A stretch of 5,180 bases of DNA. It comes from an uncultured Bdellovibrio sp. (GTDB lineage Bacteria > Bdellovibrionota > Bdellovibrionia > Bdellovibrionales > Bdellovibrionaceae). Position 1 is the stretch's first letter, and each line of letters opens with the position of its first letter. The notes beneath the pieces were generated by a model that worked only from the letters and a program-made list of their open reading frames with translations, ran no database searches and was not told the origin of the DNA. Of this stretch, positions 1 through 5,180 are shown piece by piece. Both the position numbers and the translations under genes were made by a program. The stretch is taken from the NCBI GenBank assembly GCA_937871355.1, contig CALMPX010000232.1, positions 1-5,180 on the forward strand, in the 5' to 3' direction.

Positions 1-504
1 CTCTTTAAAAGCCAGTATGACTTCTTTCGTATCTAGCCCCTTAATCGCAACATCATAACTAATACTTGAAATGACTTCTTCTTGATTACCATAATCAGCA
101 ATCTCTTGAGCGGCGGCTGCGAAATTTGCTTTGGCTGGATGAGGTTTTTCGACTTCCGAAGAAGGATCAGGTTCTGATAAAGTTTCTAAGTTGAAATCAT
201 GATTTAAATCGGACTCAGCATGCATAGGCTCAATCGAGCTGTTTTCTGTGGATGTCGACCCTAAATAAGATTCAAAAACGGGCTCTTGCGTGTCGATTGA
301 AGAAATATTTTCTGCCGGACTCACATTCAAATCGGTAACAAAAGATTCCTCCGTCGTTTCAACCACAGGAATTTCCATACTACCATATTCGGGCTGACCA
401 TCAAAACCTACAAAGTACACCGCCATACATTTTGGACAAGTGTACAATGCCCCGAACTGAGCTTCAGTCACTGGAACATCGTTTTTACACTGTGGACATT
501 GCAC
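1..504 (-). CDS. Zinc-ribbon protein with long acidic linker, 3' part beyond the window
   Basis: The first 168 codons are visible, open to the left edge without a stop. The chosen start is GTG at 504, because AAAGGA sits 7 bases upstream and the first zinc ligands follow at once. Residues 3-26 form a zinc ribbon of the CX2C-X16-CX2C type (CPQC at 3-6, CPKC at 23-26). Residues about 40-127 are rich in Glu, Asp, Ser, Thr and Pro, with roughly 19 acidic residues, no Arg and only two Lys, so this part is probably disordered. From about residue 128 the sequence becomes ordered-looking (Ala-rich helix, then a strand-like ISYDVAIKGLDT and a helix), which I read as the beginning of a folded domain cut by the window. 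No signal peptide or membrane segment is visible, so it is probably cytoplasmic. It follows secA by 24 bp with no terminator between, suggesting one transcript. I do not recognise a named family; the function is unknown. Confidence 0.85.
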   Translation of the reverse strand, partial: MQCPQCKNDVPVTEAQFGALYTCPKCMAVYFVGFDGQPEYGSMEIPVVETTEESFVTDLNVSPAENISSIDTQEPVFESYLGSTSTENSSIEPMHAESDLNHDFNLETLSEPDPSSEVEKPHPAKANFAAAAQEIADYGNQEEVISSISYDVAIKGLDTKEVILAFKE

Positions 505-511
505 GATTAAA

Positions 512-517
512 TCCTTT
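512..517 (-). promoter_or_regulatory. Shine-Dalgarno of the zinc-ribbon gene
   Basis: On the minus strand this reads AAAGGA and stands 7 bases before the GTG at 504. It lies inside the 24 bp gap after the secA stop codon. It decides the GTG start of the downstream gene and shows that this gene can initiate independently on a secA transcript. Confidence 0.75.
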
Positions 518-528
518 CGGAATTATTC

Positions 529-3195
529 TTACTTATTTTTTCTACGTTCAGATCGATTCTGCGGACGATCGGGTTGTCCTTGCTGTGGACCCGTCACGAT
601 TCGTCTTTTTTGCGGTTCATGACTTTGAACTGAGCCGCCAGACCCTTGACCCATTTGAGCGAAACTAGATTCCGTTTGAGTTGGATCCGAGTAATCTAAC
701 TCATCCATATCCGGCTCATCAGGTCTTAAATTTTGCAAAGCTTGCTCGGCTCCTTCAGCGACTAGTTGAACACGCATTATTTTTTCTAACGTTTCTGATT
801 TGATCACGTTATTTAATTGTTCGAACGCCTTGAAAGCTTCTTTTTTGTATTCAATCAATGGATCTTTTTGGCCGTAGGCGCGAAGATTAATACCTTCTTT
901 GACTTTGTCGATTGTATACAAGTGCTCTTTCCATCTTTGATCGATGGCATTGAGCATGATCATTTTAGAAATCTGTTCAAAGTAAGGACCCATCGAATTT
1001 TTTTGATGAGCATAAATTTTTTGCACGCGCTCTTTGATGGCTTCTAAAATTTTTTCAGATGAATCTAGTGAGGTGGTTTCGATTTGGAAACCGAATTGCT
1101 CCATAAGAGCGGTATTCAAGCCTTCTAAATTCCAATCTGCTTTCTTTGAACCTTCGGGAATGTTATGATCTAAAATAACAGAAACAACATCGCCTAACAT
1201 ATCAAGAATATTTCTTTCGATGTCTTTACCTTCTAAAATTTGGCGGCGCATTTTATAAATGGCACTTCGTTGTAAATTCATAACATCATCGAAATCTAAT
1301 AGATGTTTACGAATATCAAAGTTGTGTCCTTCGACTTTACGCTGAGCCCCCTCGATGGCGTTGGTCACCATTTTATGAGTGATCGGCTCATCTTCATCGA
1401 TTTTTAACATGGTCATAATTTTTTGAATACGCTCACCATTAAAAATACGCATGAGATTGTCTTCTAACGATAAATAGAACATCGATTCGCCAGGATCCCC
1501 TTGGCGTCCCGAGCGGCCACGCAACTGATTGTCGATACGGCGCGATTCATGCCGTTCTGTTCCGACGATATACAAACCACCCGCAGCTAAAACGTCTTTC
1601 TTTTCGAGCTCACAACGTTCTTTAAATCGTTTTGTCGCATCAATAAATTCAGGCGTACCTTCTTCGAATCCTTCTTTCTTAGCAAGGACTTCGGGATTGC
1701 CTCCCAAAACGATATCTGTTCCACGCCCCGCCATATTCGTCGCAATCGTAATCGCACCCTTACGGCCGGCCAAAGCGACGATTTCTGCTTCGCGCTCATG
1801 ATGCTTTGCATTGAGTACATCATGTTTAACGCCTTCATTTTTCAAAAAACGAGAAATAGCTTCTGATTTTTCAATTGATGCTGTTCCCACCAGAACCGGC
1901 TGCCCTTTGGCATGTCGTTCACGAACATCACGGACGATCGCTTTATATTTCGCATTTTCTGTTTTGAAAACGATATCTTCAATATCTTTACGACGAATGG
2001 GCTTATTGGTTGGAATAACAAAAACACCCAAATTATAAATTTTCTTAAATTCAACTGCTTCCGTATCAGCTGTGCCTGTCATACCCGATAATTTGTTATA
2101 CATACGGAAGTAATTTTGGAAAGTCACAGTCGCTAAAGTTTGATTTTCATTTTTAACATCAACTTTTTCTTTAGCTTCGATAGCTTGATGTAAACCATCC
2201 GACCAACGACGACCTGGCATGAGGCGACCGGTAAATTCATCAACGATAACAATTTCTCCATCTTTTATCATGTATTCAACATCTAAACGATAAAGATAAT
2301 GAGCTCGAATCGCTTGATTCACATGATGAAGGATTTCAATGTTTGCAGGGTCGTAAAGATTATCTAATTTTAATAATTTTTCGACTTCTGCGTTTCCTTC
2401 TTCGGTGAGGCTGGCTGATTTTGATTTCTCTTCAATTTTAAAGTGAATTTCATTTTTTAAAAATGGAATAATTTTATCAATCGTATAATATTTATCGGTT
2501 GAGGCTTCAGCCGGTCCTGAAATAATCAGAGGCGTACGGGCTTCGTCGATGAGGATCGAATCGCATTCATCCACGATGGCAAAATGCGGAGCACGCTGCA
2601 CATATTCAGATAAATCAAACTTCATGTTATCACGTAAATAATCAAAACCTAATTCATTATTGGTCGCGTAAGTGATATCCGCATTATAAGCCGCTCGACG
2701 TTCGGCATCGGTTAAACCATGAACAATAATTCCTGTCGTCAGGCCTAACCAGTTATATAAACGACCCATCCACTCAGCATCACGCGAAACGAGATAGTCA
2801 TTGACCGAAACAACATGAGCCCCTTTTCCTGTCAGGGCATTTAAATACACCGGCAATGTCGCCACTAAAGTTTTACCTTCACCAGTTCTCATTTCGGCGA
2901 TGGCACCACGATTCAGAATAATACCGCCGATCATCTGAACATCGTAATGGCGCATACCTAAAACTCGTTGAGAGGCTTCACGGCAAACAGCAAAAGCTTC
3001 CGGCAAAATCTGATCGACCGTTTCACCCTTTTTAAGACGCTCTTGAAATTCTTTAGTTTTGTTTTTTAATTGCTCATCTGAAAGCGCATGTATGCCCGCT
3101 TCAAGTGAATTGATTTTATCAACCGTGGGTTGAATTTTTTTCATTTCGCGTTGATGACTCGTCCCGAAAATTTTGGAAAATATTTTTTGTACCAT
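529..3195 (-). CDS. secA: Preprotein translocase motor ATPase SecA
   Basis: SecA binds preproteins and uses ATP hydrolysis to push them through the SecYEG channel; it is cytosolic and membrane-associated. At 888 aa it is close to the 901 aa of E. coli SecA. Visible in order: Walker A MRTGEGKT at 102-109 (Lys108, same number as E. coli), DEAD-type Walker B VDECDS at 208-213 followed by ILIDEARTPLIISG, the preprotein cross-linking region about 225-370, GMTGTADTEA at 371-380, nucleotide-binding fold 2 with ATNMAGRGTD at 485-494 and the arginine-finger region QLRGRSGRQGDPGE at 557-570, and the helical scaffold with IDQRWKEHLYTID at 751-763. The tail (about 822-888) is acidic, then Gly/Gln-rich and finally strongly basic (RSERRKNK). 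It has no cysteine, so the usual SEC-C zinc motif is absent. The ATG start fits the family N-terminus; its Shine-Dalgarno is weak (AGG, 5 bases away). It is probably co-transcribed with the zinc-ribbon gene. Confidence 0.99.
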   Translation of the reverse strand: MVQKIFSKIFGTSHQREMKKIQPTVDKINSLEAGIHALSDEQLKNKTKEFQERLKKGETVDQILPEAFAVCREASQRVLGMRHYDVQMIGGIILNRGAIAEMRTGEGKTLVATLPVYLNALTGKGAHVVSVNDYLVSRDAEWMGRLYNWLGLTTGIIVHGLTDAERRAAYNADITYATNNELGFDYLRDNMKFDLSEYVQRAPHFAIVDECDSILIDEARTPLIISGPAEASTDKYYTIDKIIPFLKNEIHFKIEEKSKSASLTEEGNAEVEKLLKLDNLYDPANIEILHHVNQAIRAHYLYRLDVEYMIKDGEIVIVDEFTGRLMPGRRWSDGLHQAIEAKEKVDVKNENQTLATVTFQNYFRMYNKLSGMTGTADTEAVEFKKIYNLGVFVIPTNKPIRRKDIEDIVFKTENAKYKAIVRDVRERHAKGQPVLVGTASIEKSEAISRFLKNEGVKHDVLNAKHHEREAEIVALAGRKGAITIATNMAGRGTDIVLGGNPEVLAKKEGFEEGTPEFIDATKRFKERCELEKKDVLAAGGLYIVGTERHESRRIDNQLRGRSGRQGDPGESMFYLSLEDNLMRIFNGERIQKIMTMLKIDEDEPITHKMVTNAIEGAQRKVEGHNFDIRKHLLDFDDVMNLQRSAIYKMRRQILEGKDIERNILDMLGDVVSVILDHNIPEGSKKADWNLEGLNTALMEQFGFQIETTSLDSSEKILEAIKERVQKIYAHQKNSMGPYFEQISKMIMLNAIDQRWKEHLYTIDKVKEGINLRAYGQKDPLIEYKKEAFKAFEQLNNVIKSETLEKIMRVQLVAEGAEQALQNLRPDEPDMDELDYSDPTQTESSFAQMGQGSGGSVQSHEPQKRRIVTGPQQGQPDRPQNRSERRKNK

Positions 3196-3203
3196 AGTGA
3201 CCT

Positions 3204-3233
3204 AGGATAGATCTTTTGACTTCGAATCGTCAA
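3204..3233 (-). promoter_or_regulatory. Possible secA promoter, overlapping a dyad
   Basis: On the minus strand TTGACG (3233-3228; 5 of 6 to the sigma-70 -35) is followed after 18 bases by TATCCT (3209-3204; 4 of 6 to the -10). The -10 ends only 8 bases before the secA ATG, so a start at the normal distance would give a nearly leaderless mRNA. This makes the assignment uncertain; a promoter further upstream in the 158 bp spacer is equally possible. The -35 lies within an inverted repeat. Confidence 0.3.
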
Positions 3234-3234
3234 A
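3215..3234. repeat. Inverted repeat TTTGAC-N8-GTCAAA in the secA leader
   Basis: Two perfect 6-base arms (3215-3220 and 3229-3234) surround an 8-base centre holding TTCGAA. The left end of the minus-strand reading covers the possible secA -35, so it could be an operator; as RNA it would form a short, weak hairpin about 20 bases before the secA start codon. There is no T-run after it, which argues against a terminator. Confidence 0.45.
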
Positions 3235-3241
3235 GCTTTCA

Positions 3242-3257
3242 ATGACTTTTAGGTCAT
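3242..3257. repeat. Short dyad ATGAC-N6-GTCAT in the secA leader
   Basis: Perfect 5-base arms (3242-3246 and 3253-3257) flank a 6-base loop. The right arm overlaps a TAGGTC hexamer (3250-3255) that recurs at the secA start and in the 16 bp palindrome. Function is unknown; arms this short can arise by chance. Confidence 0.3.
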
Positions 3258-3277
3258 GAGTCAGACTTCCCGAAATG

Positions 3278-3314
3278 AAAAAGTCTACCCCCTACGAAGC
3301 GAGTAGACATTTTT
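3278..3314 (-). terminator. Probable terminator downstream of the protease gene
   Basis: On the minus strand an A-run is followed by GTCTAC, a 14-base loop region, GTAGAC and then TTTTT. The flanking A and T runs can extend the 6 bp stem. The loop is G-rich on its 3' side and can re-pair (CTAC with an internal GTAG). It starts about 40 bases after the protease stop codon, so it most likely ends that transcript and separates it from secA. The opposite strand also shows a T-run (3310-3314), so it could work in both directions. The stem is only moderately stable, so termination may be partial. Confidence 0.5.
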
Positions 3315-3327
3315 AAAGATCATTTAA

Positions 3328-3343
3328 ACCGACCTAGGTCGGT
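3328..3343. repeat. Perfect 16 bp palindrome after the protease stop
   Basis: ACCGACCTAGGTCGGT is identical to its own reverse complement and begins 10 bases after the protease stop codon. As RNA it gives a 6 bp GC-rich stem with a CUAG loop followed by UUUAAAU, which could act as a weak terminator. As DNA, perfect symmetry without a spacer also fits a dimeric regulator site. The core GACCTAGG is repeated at 3199-3206, directly before secA. Confidence 0.6.
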
Positions 3344-3353
3344 AGCAATATAA

Positions 3354-4154
3354 TTACTGAATTCTTTCTGTAGTTTTGATACAATCAGCTCCCGCGCTGA
3401 CTTTGGCGTAGACGCCATATTTATTTTTACGCGCGCATCCCTCTCCCCAACTTACCACTCCAATAAGCGATCTTGTACCGTCCGTCTTATTTGTCATTTC
3501 CAATGGACCACCACTGTCGCCTTGGCAAGAATCCTTGCCACCGTTTTTATAACCAGCGCATAACATATCGTCGGTCACAGAACCGTCATACGATACTTTA
3601 GCGTTGCACGTCGCTTGAGTTACAAGTGGCACAGAAACCTTACGTAACACGGCTGGCAAACTTGATGAACCTTCAGAAGTTGTCCCCCAACCCGCTGTAG
3701 TCGCCTTCAGTTGCTGTGAATTTGTGAAGGAAATCTCAGTCGTGTTTAGCGCAATGGGCTTAAATGAAGAGCTTTGATCTAGTTCTAAAAGAGCAAAATC
3801 ATAGGCTTGTAAATTAGGATTATTTTCTGGATGAACATAAATGTTCGCCACTTTAAATTTCTCCGCCGAGTTTGAATTTTTTTGATCAAGTAAACCGATC
3901 CAAACTTCATCCACTCCTTCAGTCACACAATGGGCCGCCGTTAACACCCATTTATCAGAAATCAAAGATCCGCCGCAAAAATGTCCGAAGCCATTAGCTT
4001 GTAATGATACGATATAAGAAAAATCACCTTGCTTCGCGGCTGTACCGCCGACGATTTTAGGTAAAAATGATTTTGTTTGTATGGGTGCGGCCTGTGCCAT
4101 CGTTGAAAAAGTTAAACCCAATACGGCTAATAGTGAAAGACATCCTGTCTTCAT
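3354..4154 (-). CDS. Secreted trypsin-like serine protease (S1 family)
   Basis: This 266 aa preproenzyme of the chymotrypsin fold would be exported by Sec and cleave after Lys or Arg in the periplasm or outside the cell. A signal peptide spans about 1-22 (short basic start, hydrophobic core, AQA cleavage box), followed by an 11-residue propeptide ending in Lys33 and the activation site IVGG (34-37), so activation by trypsin-like cleavage is likely. The catalytic triad is His75 (TAAHC), Asp119 (YDFALLEL) and Ser214 (GDSGGP). Asp208 occupies the S1 position 189, giving trypsin specificity. Cysteines fit three standard disulfides: 60-76, 183-199 and 210-240. Oddities are Tyr at the position equivalent to 225 (GCARKNKYGVY) and Cys258 where a conserved Trp is expected near the C-terminus. 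I chose ATG 4154 because AAGGAG lies 5 bases upstream and the signal peptide begins there. Physiological substrates cannot be read from the sequence. Confidence 0.97.
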   Translation of the reverse strand: MKTGCLSLLAVLGLTFSTMAQAAPIQTKSFLPKIVGGTAAKQGDFSYIVSLQANGFGHFCGGSLISDKWVLTAAHCVTEGVDEVWIGLLDQKNSNSAEKFKVANIYVHPENNPNLQAYDFALLELDQSSSFKPIALNTTEISFTNSQQLKATTAGWGTTSEGSSSLPAVLRKVSVPLVTQATCNAKVSYDGSVTDDMLCAGYKNGGKDSCQGDSGGPLEMTNKTDGTRSLIGVVSWGEGCARKNKYGVYAKVSAGADCIKTTERIQ

Positions 4155-4159
4155 AGAGA

Positions 4160-4165
4160 CTCCTT
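4160..4165 (-). promoter_or_regulatory. Shine-Dalgarno deciding the protease start at 4154
   Basis: The minus strand reads AAGGAG, followed by TCTCT and the ATG at 4154. An in-frame ATG further upstream at 4169 would place this site inside the coding region and has no comparable ribosome binding site of its own, so the shorter 266-residue product is preferred. Confidence 0.85.
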
Positions 4166-4216
4166 GCATGTTATATGCTTGTTTTTTGTGCGCACTATTA
4201 GGTTTTATCTGATTTG

Positions 4217-4222
4217 ATTATA
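4217..4222 (-). promoter_or_regulatory. Probable -10 element of the protease promoter
   Basis: On the minus strand this is a perfect TATAAT, about 60 bases before the ATG at 4154 and preceded by AT-rich DNA. No good -35 is seen: the hexamers at 15 to 17 bases (GTTCAA, AGTTCA, CAGTTC) match poorly, so an activator or an alternative sigma factor may be involved. Between this box and the ribosome binding site, at 4188-4195, lies the 8-base palindrome GTGCGCAC, a possible operator. The sequence gives the protease its own transcription unit. Confidence 0.45.
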
Positions 4223-4266
4223 TTGTTAGCAGTATTTTTGAACTGTTTTTAAATCTGTACCTTAAT

Positions 4267-4758
4267 CTAATCGAGATTAATCTTTGGTCCAGAGATTTGG
4301 CGAAAGCCTTCGTAAACAGAAATGGCGACAGCTGTCGCCAAGTTAAGACTGCGGACTTTTCCTGGCTGTGGAATGGTCACAGCTTGATGAGGATGAGCAT
4401 TTATAATTTCCGGAGGCAGCCCTTTGGTTTCTTTTCCAAAAACTAACCAATCTCCTTTTTGAAATTTAATTTCGTAATAGGTCTTCGGAACCTTGGTTGT
4501 GAAGTAGAAAACACGCGATGGGTCTTCGACCTTGGAAAACCAGTCCTGATAACTTTTATGCGTGTACCATTCAAGATGTTGCCAATAATCCAAACCGGCT
4601 CGCTTCAGATTTGAATCGGTGATTTCAAAAGCCATGGGTTGAATCAAATGCAATTCGCAGTTTGTTCCCACGCATGTGCGCCCAATATTCCCGGTATTTT
4701 GCGGAATTTCGGGTTCGACTAAAACGACTCTGAAAAGTGACTCTTGATAAGCATCCAT
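4267..4758 (-). CDS. trmL: tRNA (cytidine/uridine-34-2'-O)-methyltransferase TrmL
   Basis: TrmL (YibK family, SPOUT superfamily) uses S-adenosylmethionine to methylate the ribose 2'-OH of the wobble nucleotide 34 in tRNA-Leu species; it acts as a cytosolic dimer with a C-terminal trefoil knot. The 163 aa length compares with 157 aa in E. coli. Visible motifs: VLVEPEIPQNTGNIGRTC at 12-29, RAGLDYW at 53-59, the cofactor-knot motif LVFGKETKGLP at 105-115, and IPQPGKVRSLNLATAVAIS from 129 onward, ending in VYEGFRQ at 148-154. The start ATG shares its first base with the last base of the upstream stop codon (TAATG), and no Shine-Dalgarno is visible just before it, so translation is probably coupled to the upstream gene. 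About eight extra residues precede the family core, but no better in-frame start is visible. No clear terminator follows it. Confidence 0.95.
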   Translation of the reverse strand: MDAYQESLFRVVLVEPEIPQNTGNIGRTCVGTNCELHLIQPMAFEITDSNLKRAGLDYWQHLEWYTHKSYQDWFSKVEDPSRVFYFTTKVPKTYYEIKFQKGDWLVFGKETKGLPPEIINAHPHQAVTIPQPGKVRSLNLATAVAISVYEGFRQISGPKINLD

Positions 4759-5180
4759 TAAACCAGATGGTTATATACTTCTTTACCCAAATTACTCAAC
4801 GCCAATCTTCGACCTTTATCGACGATTAATTCAAGCTTCATCAGCTCTCGATAGAGCGATAAATCTTGGATAGGAACAATATCACGGCCTTTGGCAGCAC
4901 CTAATTTCAGTACATATGTTCTTTGTTTCTCCGTGAGAGTTTCGGGCAATGGAGGCTGGGCCTCCAGAGAAGTTCTCCACTCGGCGTCCTGAATCAAAAC
5001 GGCTTTTGATGTTAATTTTTTTGGATTAAAGAAATACACCTGCGCCAGCTCTGAATCGCCGGTGCTTTTAAGCACTTCGATTTCAGATCTAATATGAAGC
5101 CCTTTAGATGCGTCGCTCGGGTGAACGCCATGTAATGTATCCATTAAAGCTAATAAAGTACTTTCGACTTTGATTTCAAT
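4758..5180 (-). CDS. Unrecognised protein with winged-helix-like C-terminus, 5' part missing
   Basis: The frame is open from the right edge to the TAA at 4758-4760, giving 140 visible residues. An ATG at 5144 exists, but the 12 codons before it are also open (IEIKVESTLLAL) and no ribosome binding site precedes it, so the gene most likely starts outside the window. Most of the visible N-terminal half looks like a strand-rich folded domain (SEIEVLKS, AQVYFFNP, KAVLIQ). After a Pro-rich hinge (EAQPPLPETLTEKQ), the last 60 or so residues resemble a winged helix: helices around RTYVLKLGAA and LYRELMKLELI, then RRLALSNLGKEVYNHL as a wing and final helix. This could mean nucleic-acid binding, but that is inference. 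It overlaps trmL by one base, implying co-translation and possibly an RNA-related role. I do not recognise the family. Confidence 0.8.
   Translation of the reverse strand: MEIKVESTLLALMDTLHGVHPSDASKGLHIRSEIEVLKSTGDSELAQVYFFNPKKLTSKAVLIQDAEWRTSLEAQPPLPETLTEKQRTYVLKLGAAKGRDIVPIQDLSLYRELMKLELIVDKGRRLALSNLGKEVYNHLV

Noticed and set aside
432..668. Plus-strand open frame over the junction of secA and the zinc-ribbon gene
   Set aside because: It lies opposite two well-supported genes, has no family features and no good ribosome binding site; it is a shadow frame.
817..2038. Several plus-strand and alternate minus-strand open frames of 70-90 codons inside secA
   Set aside because: All overlap the continuous, motif-complete secA frame; their translations show no recognisable domain.
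3196..3353. A SecM-like arrest peptide gene controlling secA
   Set aside because: The spacer has no suitable open frame with a signal sequence, and the upstream gene is a complete protease with no arrest-like C-terminus.
4140..4154. Lipoprotein signal from the Cys in MKTGC
   Set aside because: The cysteine comes before the hydrophobic core, at residue 5, so it cannot be a lipobox; the cleavage box AQA at 20-22 fits signal peptidase I.
4155..4169. Upstream in-frame ATG at 4169 as the protease start
   Set aside because: The strong AAGGAG at 4160-4165 would be inside the gene, and the five extra residues (MQGVS) disturb a normal signal peptide beginning MKTG.
4188..4195. GTGCGCAC palindrome as a definite operator
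   Set aside because: Eight bases with no second copy nearby is too little evidence; it is only mentioned with the protease promoter.
5142..5144. ATG at 5144 as the start of the gene upstream of trmL
   Set aside because: The frame is open through the right edge and there is no ribosome binding site before this ATG, so it is more likely an internal Met.
1..5180. CRISPR array, tRNA, insertion sequence or defence island
   Set aside because: No repeated spacer units, cloverleaf, transposase or terminal repeats are visible; the genes are mainly housekeeping or ordinary secreted enzymes.

Overview
The window is one chromosomal block in which every supportable gene lies on the minus strand. In transcription order (right to left) it holds: the 3' end of an unrecognised gene with a winged-helix-like tail, trmL (tRNA wobble 2'-O-methyltransferase), a secreted trypsin-type serine protease, secA (Sec translocase motor ATPase), and the 5' part of a gene for a zinc-ribbon protein that runs off the left edge. 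I found no tRNA, rRNA, CRISPR array, insertion sequence, phage gene or plus-strand gene. No gene-free stretch exceeds 300 bases; the two real spacers are 158 bp (secA leader) and 112 bp (protease leader).

Organism: a Gram-negative-type bacterium with a moderately AT-rich genome (G+C in the low 40s by eye). The SecA sequence style (for example a VDEC Walker B) together with a chromosomal, signal-peptide-bearing, chymotrypsin-fold trypsin suggests Bdellovibrionota (a Bdellovibrio or Pseudobdellovibrio relative). This is inference from recollection of the families, not a search result.

Layout: 4758-5180 and 4267-4758 form a tightly coupled pair sharing the junction TAATG. After a 112 bp spacer with a perfect TATAAT comes the protease, whose true start is 4154 (266 aa) by its AAGGAG ribosome binding site. 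Its 3' side carries a perfect 16 bp palindrome and a second hairpin with A and T flanks, probably terminators. The secA leader then shows several dyads, repeated TAGGTC/GACCTA half-sites and a possible promoter almost touching the secA start codon. The zinc-ribbon gene starts 24 bp after the secA stop with its own good Shine-Dalgarno, so it is very probably co-transcribed with secA.

How the genes relate: SecA would drive export of the protease, but that is a general role and not evidence of a dedicated system. I see no clear novel defence or mobile system. The points most worth following are the zinc-ribbon/acidic-linker protein coupled to a SecA that lacks the usual C-terminal zinc motif, the repeated half-sites around the secA promoter, and the vertebrate-like trypsin with a Tyr at the Na+-site position 225 and a Cys in place of the conserved C-terminal Trp.
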